Origin: Macrosoma leucophasiata
Lineage: Eukaryota; Arthropoda; Insecta; Lepidoptera; Hedylidae
Length of the DNA stretch: 64,000 bases
Assembly: GCA_036365455.1 (NCBI GenBank)
Contig: JAWQUS010000004.1
Span: 5,463,501-5,527,500 of the forward strand
Reading direction: 5' to 3'
Within the stretch, counting starts at the first letter, position 1; the number at the start of each line of letters is the position of its first letter. Positions 50,035 to 59,583 of this stretch are shown piece after piece. The position numbers were made by a program, and so were the translations under genes. The notes beneath the pieces are model-generated. The model saw nothing but the letters and a program-made list of their open reading frames with translations. It ran no database searches and had not been told where the DNA came from.

Positions 50035-50105
50035 ACGACCCGGTTGGTCCAGCGGTGTGAAACGACCGTTTGATTCGAAGGGTCGCAAGTTCAATCCGCA
50101 CCGAA
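50035..50105 (+). mobile_element. SINE-D head only
   Basis: GACCCGGTTGGTCCAGCGG, TGTGAAACGACCGTTTGATT, CGAAGGGTCGCAAGTTCAAT. Box A region present, box B decayed (AGTTCAATCC). The body is missing, unusual for a retroposon. Confidence 0.78.
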
Positions 50106-50194
50106 ACTGTACGTTTTTTTCTCTTGCCGGTTAAAATTCTGAACCGTAAAGATCATTTCAGCCAAACACATCCAAGGCTGGATCATTATCCAAG

Positions 50195-50300
50195 CCTCCC
50201 CTCCGTAAGGATATGCCATAAGCGCCAAGCTTGGCACGCGATATGGCTATCGCGGTGGCGATAGTTATATCGCAAGACGGCTATCAATATCAGTCAATGC
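50195..50300. repeat. RepZ fragment
   Basis: AGGATATGCCATAAGCGCCA, GATATGGCTATCGCGGTGGC, TATATCGCAAGACGGC. Confidence 0.5.
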
Positions 50301-50888
50301 TAGACGCGCAATATCAATTGTCATATATAACATAAATACAGTTGATTCTTCCCTTAAGAATAATGCCCAATTGTTATTCTTATATGGTGGCATTGTAGAG
50401 TACGGGGGAAACTATGCCATATCATTTAAAAAAATATTAATTAATGTGGACAGGGTTGCATAAAAATACCGTTCCATTAAAAATACGAGATCATACATAC
50501 ATACTTTCAACGATAGCCATGTTTACCCATTTCGTGCGCAGATATATGTTTTATTTGCTGGAAGCGTCATAGTTGTTCCTGCGATTAAAACAAAAGCGAC
50601 CTTCCTTTTTCTTCAAAACCGACATTTCTTCCCTTAAAAAGATGTATGTATCTTTTGAATTCTTTTGATCATTAGTGATATAAGCTATGATTCTTTTCAA
50701 GCAGCGCAGTTTTTTAAGCTGATTAGTTTAGTAGTGACTTAAATAAATGAGAGAAAGAAAAGGCGACGTTTACCTATATGTCGCCTGTTCTTTCTCACAG
50801 CTAGCTGCACGGTTGTATTTTTAATATGACAGTGTTTTTAGTAGTTTTAAGCTTGCTTTCGGGCCTGTAGAGATTTTTTATCTTAATA
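50301..50888. other. Unassigned AT-rich DNA
   Basis: No gene or repeat recognised. Confidence 0.35.
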
Positions 50889-51031
50889 CTAGCTGACCCG
50901 GTAAACTTCGTATTGCCTCAGAATGAAATAATGTGTCAAAGGTTTGAATCACTCAAAACCAAAATTTGCCAAATCGGTCCAGCCGTTCTCGAGTTTTAGC
51001 GAGATTAACGAACAGCAATTGATTTTTATAT
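50889..51031 (-). mobile_element. Hel-1, internally deleted
   Basis: ACTAGCTGACCCGGTAAACT, TTCGTATTGCCTCAGAATG, then directly CACTCAAAACCAAAATTTGC, CAGCCGTTCTCGAGTTTTAG, AACAGCAATTGATTTTTATA. About 100 middle bases are gone while both ends are intact. Confidence 0.75.
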
Positions 51032-51162
51032 TTATCTTATCTTAATATGACTAATATGTCTTAGTTAACAAAACTGCCGTCGTATATTCTTAAATTACTG
51101 TAGCGTGATTAATTATGTCCCCCAAATCCCACAACAGTAGTACACAATCCCTACTTCCCTAC

Positions 51163-51343
51163 TATATCCCTACTAATAATATAAATGCGAAAGTAACTCT
51201 GTCTGACTGTCTGTTACCTTTTCACGCCCAAACGACTGAACCGATTTTAATGAAATTTGGTACGGAGATAGAGCTGACTTTGAGAAAGAACATAGGCTAC
51301 TTTTCAACATCCACGCGAGCGAAGCCGCGGGCAACAGCTAGTA
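51163..51343 (+). mobile_element. Hel-3, complete
   Basis: CCCTACTAATAATATAAATG, CGAAAGTAACTCTGTCTGAC, CACGCCCAAACGACTGAACC, GATTTTAATGAAATTTGG, GACTTTGAGAAAGAACATAG, ACATCCACGCGAGCGAAGCC, GCGGGCAACAGCTAGT. The most canonical Helitron-like element here. Confidence 0.75.
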
Positions 51344-51364
51344 AATTATAAATAGTATAAATAT

Positions 51365-51575
51365 AATATGATTTCACAGAGGGCATAAGCACCTTAGCTA
51401 ATCTAATTCAGCAGTAGTGTTCAACACTATCGTGTTCCACTCAGCCAGCAATCAAACTTACGACTTTTTAAATACCAACACAGAGGTATAACAGCTAAGA
51501 CCTGAGTTGACAACGGATATCTACATTGAAATCTCTGATTTATAACAGATGTTCATAGGCTAGCGTATTCACTTA
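51365..51575 (+). mobile_element. SINE-A, very old
   Basis: GAGGGCATAAGCACCTTAGC, GTGTTCAACACTATCGTGTT, CCAACACAGAGGTATAACAG, CTAAGACCTGAGTTGACAAC, ACATTGAAATCTCTGATTT. Confidence 0.68.
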
Positions 51576-51974
51576 TTTCCTCGTTTTTAATGATAAAAAA
51601 CTATATTTTTGGGCTTAGTCATCACACATGCCCACAATGTATGTACTCGTATATTTAATACACAAAATCACAGCGCACTCCACTGTAGACAGTTCAACGC
51701 AACCCTACATCTATGATCTAGAGTTTAAGTCTACGACCTACCAGACGGCAGTTGCATTATTCAGGTCCACGGCCGGTAAATACTGGCTCCATTATTAATA
51801 ACAAGTGAATACATTATCAGGGACCATTAAGCAAAACGAAAAATCGACACAAATAGGTCTCGATTGTCGACACTATAACGCATTAACTGGACAACCGTAT
51901 AAGTTTTACGATTATTAATTATTAATTTATACTCGTTGATGTACTGTTTTTTGTTTCGATTGTATTTCATTGTT
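51576..51974. other. Unassigned AT-rich DNA
   Basis: No gene or repeat recognised. Confidence 0.35.
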
Positions 51975-52250
51975 CTGTGGTGGTAGAGCTCCAGTGACGG
52001 AGCTCGCGGGCGTAGGCACCACCGTATTACCTAATATACTTGCCGCTAAATGATAGTGTTCCGCACTATTGTGTTCCGGTCAGGTGGTAATGTACGGCCC
52101 TGTAATTTCATAACACCTTAGGCCTCAGGAGTGGTAACGCATCTACATTTTGATCTTGGTCTTTATGTGGGTGTCTTAGGCTGCAGTCATCACTTAACAT
52201 CAATGTGAACTGCATGCTTGTTTGTCACTGCCATTACACAAAAGAAAAAT
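51975..52250 (+). mobile_element. SINE-A, full-length, young subfamily
   Basis: GTGGTGGTAGAGCTCCAGTG, CGCGGGCGTAGGCACCACC, GTTCCGCACTATTGTGTTCC, with the CCGGCACAGAGG block deleted (GTAATTTCATAACACC), and GCCATTACACAAAAGAAAAA. Confidence 0.94.
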
Positions 52251-52394
52251 ATGTGCGTTTGACTGTTAGCGTTAATATTATCGAACAAAAAAAACCTTTT
52301 TTTGTATGGGGAGCCCTTAAATGTTTTATTCTGATTCTAATATTTGTTGTTAAAAAGGCAACAAATTTCACCTCTCTAGCACGGTTCACAAAGA

Positions 52395-52603
52395 CTGAAT
52401 CAGACCGCCTATCGACATTGCTATTGTCGTTGTCATTGCCGTCAAATTTTCATGTCAATTTGTAGCTCCTTTAAAAGCAGTAGTGATCATCTAATTGTTT
52501 TTCTTGCTTTCGTAGGTAAGAAACAAGCGATAATGGTAGACAAGAAAATTTGACAGCAATGACGACAATAGCAATGTCGATAGGCGGTCGCACCCCTGAG
52601 CGT
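52395..52603. mobile_element. MITE-3 copy 2, both ends
   Basis: GACCGCCTATCGACATTGCT, ATTGTCGTTGTCATTGCCG, TCAAATTTTCATGTC at the left; GACAAGAAAATTTGACAGCA, ATGACGACAATAGCAATGTC, GATAGGCGGTCGCACCCC at the right. Inverted repeats of about 55 bases; the spacer holds ACAAGCGATAATGG. Confidence 0.85.
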
Positions 52604-52779
52604 TCAAGACCGAACAAGTTTTTATGACTTATTCAGACCTGGAGGCCGACCGCCTAACTCAAATTGTTAATTATTTTTCCGCTCTAATCGCGGAACTTCA
52701 TATAAAATACCCGAGCGAAACCCACACTGTAATTCCGCTACCTACGTCGGTAGTGAATAATGAATATGGCTTTAGATAC

Positions 52780-52872
52780 TTTATTAGGATCCTGGTGACA
52801 GACAGACAGACGGGCAGCAGAGTCTTAGTAATAGTGTCCTGTTTTACCCTTTAGGTATGGAACTCTAAAAAT
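52780..52872 (+). mobile_element. FR 3' end
   Basis: GGTGACAGACAGACAGACGG, AGTCTTAGTAATAGTGTCC, TTAGGTATGGAACTCTAAAA. Confidence 0.6.
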
Positions 52873-53116
52873 CAATGCACCAATACATTTCCAACTTCCG
52901 CGACCTTGTTTCCAAGGTATACAAATTCAAACGAGACCTTTCTATCGTCAACAGAACACTGGCATGTTTTCATACACTATGCATGTATGGCTGTAGGACA
53001 AAGGTAACTGGAGCTGACAATAATGAACGCACTTGTGTATGCCGACGCTTAATGAACGATTTACATTGTGGAAACTTAACCTTTGCGTTTTCATCGCGAA
53101 AGTTTCAGCTAAAGGA
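52873..53116. other. Unassigned DNA
   Basis: A 91-codon plus frame (52875-53150) ends inside MITE-4 and has no domain. Confidence 0.3.
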
Positions 53117-53333
53117 CTTATTACACGGCACGGTATTCAGGGTACGGTAGCAAGGGTCAGGGTAGTGTAATAACATTTAGGGAGTAAGGGCCCTAATTAG
53201 GGCGACCGGAGCGGCCCGTGTATTTGTACTGTGATTGAGTTAGGGCGCTGTCGACCGGATAGTGTAATAAGCGGCAACCCGGCGCGAGGCCACGCCCACC
53301 CTTTCTGTCGGACCCTGAATACCGTATCGTGTA
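53112..53333. mobile_element. MITE-4 copy 2
   Basis: TTATTACACGGCACGGTATT, CAGGGTACGGTAGCAAGGG at the left; GTCGGACCCTGAATACCG, TATCGTGTATTAA at the right. Reverse of the copy at 47696. No open frame. Confidence 0.85.
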
Positions 53334-53539
53334 TTAAACCTTTTTAGTCAGAAGTTATCCGGAATAGAGATGTTTGAAATATTCTGATGGCATACTTTTA
53401 TATAAAAAAAATATATCTTAGACACAGATATATATTAGATATTGATTTTATATGAGAGAGTTCTCTTCTCACTTCTCATTGTAAGTAACATTCCATTTTT
53501 TTTTGATTACAAATTTTTAAATTTTTAATTATAATATCG

Positions 53540-53852
53540 GAGGGAAAATGAAAAAAAGGCATGCTCCGATCGTTCGGGCATTTAGAAAGAATGTCGAATG
53601 AGCGAATGACTAAACAGATATACAATGCGAATGTGGATGATTGCAGAGGCCCAGGAAGACCAAGACTGACTTACCATGACCAAATAGGTCGAGTTCTGTC
53701 TGATGGTGGGGTCAAAAGTCTTAGGAATCGGCGTGCATGTATGAAGAGAATGATGAAGATAGACGAGGCACGAGAGGTCTGTCAGGACCGGGATATCTGG
53801 CGCTCTACACTCTCTGCCTACCCCGTTAGGGACCTGGCGTGAAGATACAATA
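53540..53852 (+). pseudogene. LINE C-terminus and 3' end (58-kb family)
   Basis: Plus frame: FGHLERMSNERMTKQIYNA, RGPGRPRLTYHDQIGRVLSD, GVKSLRNRRACMKRMMKIDE, REVCQDRDIWRSTLSAYPVR, DLA, stop; then GAAGATACAATATAAGATAC. The start reads AAAAAAAGGCATGCTCCGATC with a small frame slip. 5' truncated. Confidence 0.85.
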
Positions 53853-54004
53853 TAAGATACATACAATTTTTTATGTTAATTGAAATTAGCACATCACCTC
53901 TTGCAGGCAACCTCTCTACATCAATCCCAACAACGTTTGTTTTGCGACTTTTTATAAATCTTGATAAATAACACAACAACAACAAGATAAAACAAAAAAT
54001 GTCT

Positions 54005-54296
54005 CCAAAAGTTTTTTTTATGTTATAAAAGTGGCGAAACAAGCTTGCAGTTCACATTGATGTTAAGTGATGACTGCGGCCTATAGAAACTTACACAATG
54101 ACCAGAGGCCAAAATGCAGATGCGTTGACACTCCTAAGGCTTAAGGTGTTATGCCTCTGTGCCGGAAATTACAGAACCGTACATTACCACCTGACCGGAA
54201 CACGATAGTGCTGAACACTACCATTAAGCGCAAAGTATATTACGTAGTGCGGTGTTGCCTACGCCCGCGAGCTTCGTCACTGGAGCTCTGCCACCA
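54005..54296 (-). mobile_element. SINE-A, full-length
   Basis: TTTTTTTATGTTATAAAAGTG, GGCGAAACAAGCTTGCAG, GGAACACGATAGTGCTGAAC, GAGCTCTGCCACCACATT. The outer GTAAAA is replaced by ATTTTGACC of the next copy. Confidence 0.93.
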
Positions 54297-54402
54297 CATT
54301 TTGACCTTGGTCTTCGTGTAAGTGTATAGAGGCTGCAGTCATCACTTAACATCAATGTGAACTGCATACTTGTTTGCCACTTCCATTACATAAAAAAAAA
54401 CA
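54297..54402 (+). mobile_element. SINE-A, 3' half, opposite direction
   Basis: ACATTTTGACCTTGGTCTTC, AGAGGCTGCAGTCATCAC, TTCCATTACATAAAAAAAA. It begins exactly at the 5' end of the preceding copy (head to head) and ends against MITE-1. Confidence 0.9.
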
Positions 54403-54645
54403 AGAAATAATGCACACCGACCCCAGAAAGGAGACTTCGGCTTATTTCGGGTCTGTAGAGCGTTATCATTTTCGCACCTCACCAATATGACGTTTGTCCA
54501 CCATTTTGATCAAGTTTTGACCAATAACGGACTGCGGATGCTTACGTAGATTGTGTGTAGCAGAAATAACGCTCTACGAAGTCGAAACTAGCCGATTATC
54601 ACATTCATAGGCTCCTTAAATATTTCTTGATGAGCACTGTATATA
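54403..54645. mobile_element. MITE-1 copy missing its left tip
   Basis: CAAGAAATAATGCACACCGA, CGGCTTATTTCGGGTCTGTA, CACCATTTTGATCAAGTTTT, ACGCTCTACGAAGTCGAAAC, TTTCTTGATGAGCACTGTA. The first dozen bases of the left end are replaced by the SINE-A A-tail. Confidence 0.8.
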
Positions 54646-54838
54646 CATTTCTACAAAAAATACTTTATGTAATCAACATTCGGAGCAAAGGAAATGCAAT
54701 TAACGCATATAACAAGCGCAACAACATGACACACGCTGTAAGGATGTGCGTGATTGTAATTTTATGCGAAAACTGATGCGAACCACGTACGGGGCACGTG
54801 GGTCGAATGAGATTATTTAAATTTGGGAATATTGTAAA
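54646..54838. other. Unassigned DNA
   Basis: No gene recognised; a 61-codon minus frame has no domain. Confidence 0.3.
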
Positions 54839-55047
54839 TATAGCGCGCATAGACCCGCGGCTGGTGTAGATTGCAAGCGATCTACTCGGTTAAGCGATAC
54901 GGGCGCGGTCGGCTGTGTGATGGGTGACCGCTAGTGGCCAATTAAAATGCACGTTTCCGTGCTTCGGAGGGCACGTTAAGCCGTCAGTCCCGGTTGCCGG
55001 ACAGATAGCAGTCGTTAATCCTTGTCGGAGGCCTTATGGGCGCTTTC
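54839..55047 (+). mobile_element. SINE-5S, intact head, 3' truncated
   Basis: GCGCGCATAGACCCGCGGCT, GGTGTAGATTGCAAGCGATC, GGTTAAGCGATACGGGCGCG, TGTGATGGGTGACCGC, GCACGTTAAGCCGTCAGTCC, TTGTCGGAGGCCTTATGGGC. The 5S-like core is complete. Loss of the 3' end implies a later deletion. Confidence 0.86.
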
Positions 55048-55226
55048 CATTTTAATTATAATTGCCATTATAATTATAATGCGGATGCCATTATAATTAT
55101 ATAATTATGTCAATAGTTACATCAAGTGGTTTATTGCATTAATTTTAGTACCTGAATATAAAATGATAAGAGTATAGATTAGAAACGTATGAGAAGTAGA
55201 TAGTAATGTAGGTAACATTGCAATTT

Positions 55227-55512
55227 TACTGGTGGTAGAGCTCCAGTGACGGAGCTCGCGGGCGTAGGCACCACCGCATTACCTAATATACTTGCCGTTA
55301 AATGGTAGTGTTCAGCACTATCGTGTTTCGGTCAGGTGGTAATGTACGGCTCTGTAATTTCCGGCACAGAAACATAACACCTAATGCCTCAGGAGTGGCA
55401 GCGCATTTGCATTTTGACCTCTGGTCATTGTGTGGGTGTCTATAGCCTGCAGTCATCACTTAACATCAATGTAAACTGCACGCTTGTTTGCCACTTTTAT
55501 TACGTAAAAAAA
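55227..55512 (+). mobile_element. SINE-A, full-length, young subfamily
   Basis: TTTTACTGGTGGTAGAGCTC, GACGGAGCTCGCGGGCGTAG, GGTAGTGTTCAGCACTATCG, GCCACTTTTATTACGTAAAA. The tail is about ten As. Confidence 0.94.
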
Positions 55513-55552
55513 AAATTAAAAAAATTGTGCAAAGCCACTAGTTATCTACATG

Positions 55553-56018
55553 CCTACTAACAGTGTCCATCAATAAAATTAAATATTGCACATCGAGCTT
55601 AGAAAGAGACAATCGTCTAGTTTCGACTTCGTAGAGCGTTATCTCTGTTGCACACTGCGTACGTAAGCACTCCTAGTGAGGTATTAAAATTTGATAAAAA
55701 TGGTGGACAAACGTCACATAGGTAGTGTGCGAAAGAGATAAAACTCGAGAACGGCTCTACTGATTTTTTTATTTTAGTTTTGAATTATTTCTGGAAGCCC
55801 AGGGAAGGTTTCAAAGGTAAGAAAATATGAAGAAATTGAAGGGAAATAGTAAAAACCATAATTTTATTTTCCCATACAAATATTCCGTATCTATCAAACC
55901 TTTGACACATTATTTCATTGTGAGGCAATACGAAGTTTTCCGGGACATCTAGTTGTATATAAAAGATATCTTTCGTAAAGTCGATGCGCAATATTTCTTG
56001 GTGAGGACTGTACATGTA
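55553..56018. mobile_element. MITE-1, split by a Hel-1 piece
   Basis: Left 55553-55737 (CAGTGTCCATCAATAAAATT, GCACATCGAGCTTAGAAAG, TAGTTTCGACTTCGTAGAGC, GGTGGACAAACGTCAC); right 55953-56018 (TCTTTCGTAAAGTCGATGCG, CAATATTTCTTGGTGAGGAC). Part of the right arm is missing. Confidence 0.75.
55738..55952 (+). mobile_element. Hel-1, 5'-truncated, inside MITE-1
   Basis: AAAACTCGAGAACGGCTCTA, GGAAGCCCAGGGAAGGTTTC, CAAACCTTTGACACATTATT, GAGGCAATACGAAGTTTTCC, GGGACATCTAGTTG. The terminal GGGTCAGCTAGT is mutated to GGGACATCTAGT. Confidence 0.7.
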
Positions 56019-56318
56019 ATTCGACATGAAAACAGGCTTCCAATTTCAAACATTAACGACCGATTAATTGCGCAAACTAATCTAAATTGCGAAGTAGTCA
56101 CGTGTGGTTTATGGTTCAAGTTTTGTTTATGTCCAATATATGTGTAGTTGAACTTTGTTACAGGGATTAAAGTAATAATTTACGTGCTATACCTACACTT
56201 ATTGTAGCATTGAGATATTATTATGCTAAGATGTTTAGATAAAATCATCTTAGCAATAGCTACAGATCAGTAAAAAGTAATATTAATTATTTTTTATGTC
56301 AATTATTTTTATATGTTA
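56019..56318. other. Unassigned AT-rich DNA
   Basis: No gene or repeat recognised. Confidence 0.35.
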
Positions 56319-56665
56319 ACCGACTTCAATAAGGAGGATTTTTTTTTTTTTTTTTTATGTAAAGGAAGTGGCAAACAAGCATGCAGTGCACATTGATGTT
56401 AAGTGATGACTGCAGCCTATAGACACCCACACAAAGACCGAGGTCAAAATGCAGATGCGTTACCACTCCTGAGGCCTAAGGTGTTATGCCTCTGTGCCGG
56501 AAATTACAGGGCCGTACATTACCACCTGACCGGAACACGATAGTGCTGAACACTACCATTTAGCGGCAAGTATATTAGGAAATGCGGTGGTGCCTACGCC
56601 CGCGAGCTCCGTCACTGGAGCTCTACCACCAGTAAAATGATGTTCTCAATTCGCCTGTATGTTGT
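56319..56665 (+). repeat. RepP split by SINE-A
   Basis: TTAACCGACTTCAATAAGGA before and TTCTCAATTCGCCTGTATG after the SINE-A. The intact order is seen at 21213-21258. Confidence 0.6.
56341..56637 (-). mobile_element. SINE-A, full-length, best preserved
   Basis: T run of about 16, TATGTAAAGGAAGTGGCAAA, GAGGCCTAAGGTGTTATGCC, GGAACACGATAGTGCTGAAC, GCGAGCTCCGTCACTGGAGC, TCTACCACCAGTAAAA. I see no internal gap relative to the other copies, so it serves as the reference. The 5' end contains the self-complementary GAGCTCC/GGAGCTC pair. Confidence 0.96.
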
Positions 56666-56680
56666 GTTTTTTTTTAATAT

Positions 56681-56745
56681 CATTTAGTGGCAAACACGCA
56701 AACTGTTTACATTGATGGTGAGTAATACTAAAGCCTATAAAGATT
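56681..56745 (-). mobile_element. SINE-A, very old 3' tip
   Basis: TTAGTGGCAAACACGCAAAC, TTTACATTGATGGTGAGTAA, TAAAGCCTATAAAG. Confidence 0.6.
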
Positions 56746-56747
56746 TT

Positions 56748-57030
56748 TAACTGGTGGTAGAGTTCCAGTGTTGGAGCTCGAGGGCGTAGGCACCACCGCA
56801 TTACCTAATCTATCTGCCGCCAAATGGTAGTGTTCAGCACTATCGTGTTCCGATCAGGTGATGTACGGCCCTGTAATTTCCGGCACAGAAGCACAATACC
56901 ATAGGTCTCAGAAGTGGTAATGCATCTGCATTTTGACCTCTGGTCTTTGTGTGGGTGTTTATAGGCTGCAGTCATCACTTAACATCAATGTGAACAGCAC
57001 GCTTGTTTGCCACTTTCATTAAATAAATAA
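56748..57030 (+). mobile_element. SINE-A, mosaic of old and young subfamilies
   Basis: First half is old type (GGAGCTCGAGGGCGTAGGC, TAATCTATCTGCCGCCAAAT). From about 56865 it is young type (TGATGTACGGCCCTGTAATT, TCCGGCACAGAAGC). Tail TTTCATTAAATAAATAAAATAAA. Confidence 0.88.
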
Positions 57031-57069
57031 AATAAAAAAAAATATATATGCGAGTATCATAGGTATTAA

Positions 57070-57115
57070 ACCAGAGATTTCAATGTACCTAGTTGCCACT
57101 CCTGAGACTAACTTA
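57070..57115 (-). mobile_element. SINE-A, tiny old fragment
   Basis: ACCAGAGATTTCAATGTACC, TAGTTGCCACTCCTGAGAC. Confidence 0.5.
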
Positions 57116-57149
57116 TATATAACCTATTATAACCTATTATATATATTCT

Positions 57150-58012
57150 AAGACGTTATTTGAAACATTGCTTGACTCACACTCAGCGTAAGATACTTTA
57201 TGAGGACGCCTCGAAATCCAAATTGTTTTTTACTTAGTTGTATTTTGACAGTAACTCATAAAATATGTCATATAGATAATTCACAAAGTCTTAAAAATCT
57301 ATTTTTATAGAAAAATAATGAATATTTAATTATATTTCCAGACAGTTCCGATACAAAGACCTTATTGAGCGCAAGAATATGGATATATATATAAATGAAA
57401 TAGGTACTCCTCGAAACTTCAAGGTAGGTCGTGACGTAGGGTCCTTGGAGTTTGACAATTGCTTTCTTACCTCAAACAGAGGCAGAATGTCGAGTTGACG
57501 TTATTAATTACAACTAAGAATACCAATTCCATTGAGTAAGGTTGAGTTAAGGTCGATATGAAGGTAGACGAGGCACGAGAGTGACGAGAGGTATGTCAGG
57601 ATATCTGGCGCTCTACACTCTCTGCCTACCCCGTTAGGGACCTGGCGTGAAGATACCTACATATAAGGTCACTTTCAAGTTTCACTGGTGGTAAAGCACC
57701 AGTAACGGAGCTCGCGGGCGTAGGCACCACCGCATTATCTAATATACTTGCCGCTAAATGGTTGTGTTCAGCACTATCGTGTTCCAGGTGGTAATATACG
57801 GCCCTGTAATTTACGGCACAGAGGCATAACGACTTAGGCCTAAGGAGTGGTAACGCCTCTGCATTTCGACCTTGGTCTTTGTGTAGGTGTCTATAGACTG
57901 CAGTCATCACTTAACATCAATGTGAACTGCATGCTTGTTTAAAACTTCCATTACATTAAAAAAGTAATAAGGTAATAAGGTCGAGATTAAGACATAGAAT
58001 ATGGGTGTTAAC
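57150..58012 (-). repeat. RepR copy, empty for SINE-C but interrupted elsewhere
   Basis: 57200-57556 and 57976-58010 read as the reverse complement of 26342-26043 and 25486-25416. TTACAACTAAGAATACCAAT at about 57509 is the unfilled SINE-C target. TAAGGTCGA at 57548-57556 and 57976-57984 shows a separate 419-bp insertion. Confidence 0.8.
57557..57975 (+). mobile_element. Insertion into RepR: LINE 3' end plus SINE-A
   Basis: 57560-57660 is the 58-kb LINE family 3' end (GTAGACGAGGCACGAGAG, TATCTGGCGCTCTACACTC, GACCTGGCGTGAAGATACC). 57680-57962 is SINE-A (CACTGGTGGTAAAGCACCAG, ACGGAGCTCGCGGGCGTAGG, TTCCATTACATTAAAAAAG). Both lie within one 9-bp target duplication, TAAGGTCGA. Either a LINE 3' end co-mobilised a SINE-A, or SINE-A later hit the LINE. 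Confidence 0.8.
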
Positions 58013-58115
58013 AGTAGCGGATTTACAAATTTGCCGCCTGTAGGCTATCCAATTTTTGCCGCCCCTAAATTTTGATATCGTAGTCCACAATCATATCAAT
58101 TACGGAACAATTATG

Positions 58116-59583
58116 TGTGTGTATGTATCTTCACGCCAGGTCCCTAACGGGGTAGGCAGAGAGTGTAGAGCGCCAGATATCCCGGTCCTGACAAACCTCT
58201 CGTGCCTCGTCTACTTTCATCATTCTCTTCATACATGCACGCCGATTCCTAAGACTTTTGACCCCACCATCAGACAGAACTCGACCTATTTGGTCATGGT
58301 AGGTCAGTCTTGGTCTTCCTGGGCCTCTGCAACCATCCACATTCGCATTGTATATCTGTTTAGTCATTCGCTCATTCGACATTCTTTCTTTAAGCCCGAA
58401 CCATCGGAGCATGCCTTTTTTCATTTTTACACCGATACTATCATTCACACAAAGCCTCTTTCTTACATCTTCGTTACGAACGCGATCGGTGAGTGATCTT
58501 GCGCAAAGATCTCATCTCGACCGCAATTAACTTACTTTCATGCTCTTCCCTGCATACCCAGCTCTCGCTTCCATATAAAAGCGTTGGAGTAAGTACAGCA
58601 TTATGTACGGCTAGTCGAGCCCGCTGAATGAGATGTTTTGATTCTAGCAGCTTACCCAACGCTCCATTCACGCAATTCCCTGCAAGTACTCTTCTTTCTA
58701 TGTCAGTGGTGTACCTACCATCCTTGCTAAAAGCACATCCAAGATATGCTCTTCCGAAGACGAGTATCAACCATGATCAAATCAATCATACTTTTTTGTT
58801 CATTCCTCCCCCATATACGTGTGAATGTCCTTATGACGGAATTCTGTGTAAGACACAAGGAGACTTCGTTCCAAGCATAGGTCAAGTATCAGCTTAACAG
58901 CATCATTTACTCTTCTATCACCATATGGACCTAGAACGGCCTCGTATCCTGGCCGCCCGGTCCCGACCCATCCATTCAAATCACCGCACAAAATTACCCT
59001 TTCATTAGCTTCGACCATATCGAGAACTTCTCTTGTAGATTCCCAAAACTTCTCCAGGTCTTGGGTCGTCGCTGAGCTAACCAGTGCATAAGCTGCTACC
59101 AAAAACACCCTAGTGACGCCCAATTTAATTCGGACCCAGATTAGTCTCGGGTTCACTAAACCATAATCTTTCACTCCAGTGACTAAACGATAGGACAGAA
59201 GGACGCCCACCCCCGCGCTGGCATGATCGCTCTTTTGCACACCTGCCCACAGAGCCATCACGCCACCCGGGAGATCTTCGACCTCGCAGCCCTTTCGTTT
59301 AGTCTCTGTTACACACAAAACATCCAGGCGTCTCACACTCATTACGTTCGTCAACTCATTCATCTTCTCACAAATTCCACCTCTCACATTCCACGTGCCT
59401 ATCTGGCACTCCCCACTCCTCGATCTGCCGTATCGGGCCCGGCGTGACAGGTGGCGGTCCCCATCGCCGCTTTGGCCGCTTTTCGTACCGACGGGGACGG
59501 GTCGGTACGCGTCGCCCCGGGGGGACGCGTACCGACGCCCTAAAGGACTGGCAGGGGTCGCGACGGGCACGCTTCTTCCCACA
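58116..59583 (-). pseudogene. LINE with endonuclease joined to C-terminus, RT deleted
   Basis: GAACAATTATG at 58105-58115 and 59584-59594 is the target duplication. Minus strand, 5' to 3': a GC-rich start, then IGTWNVRGGICEKMN, VLCVTETKRKG, GVGVLLSYRLVTGV, VILCGDLNGWVG and FRHKDIHTYM, which is an AP-endonuclease-like domain with the GDLN and ETK motifs. A 2-base deletion after HTY shifts frame; KSMIDLIMVDTRL continues in another frame. The sequence then jumps directly to YLGCAFSKDGRYTTDIERRV, TLLYGSESWVCREEHESKL and, after another frame break near THRSRS, LCVNDSIGVKMKKGMLRWFG to YPVRDLA and the GAAGATACATACA-type end. The whole RT core is missing. The first about 13 codons of the 274-codon frame belong to the hAT element. 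Confidence 0.9.
59493..59537. other. GC-rich hairpin in the LINE 5' end
   Basis: CGGTACGCGTC and GACGCGTACCG form an 11-bp perfect stem around GCCCCGGGGG-type sequence, within the first 100 bases of the LINE (its 5' side). Confidence 0.75.

Noticed and set aside
58056..58496. 146-codon plus-strand frame as a gene, with relatives at 45151 and 53582 (minus)
   Set aside because: All are antisense shadows of the LINE C-terminal region.
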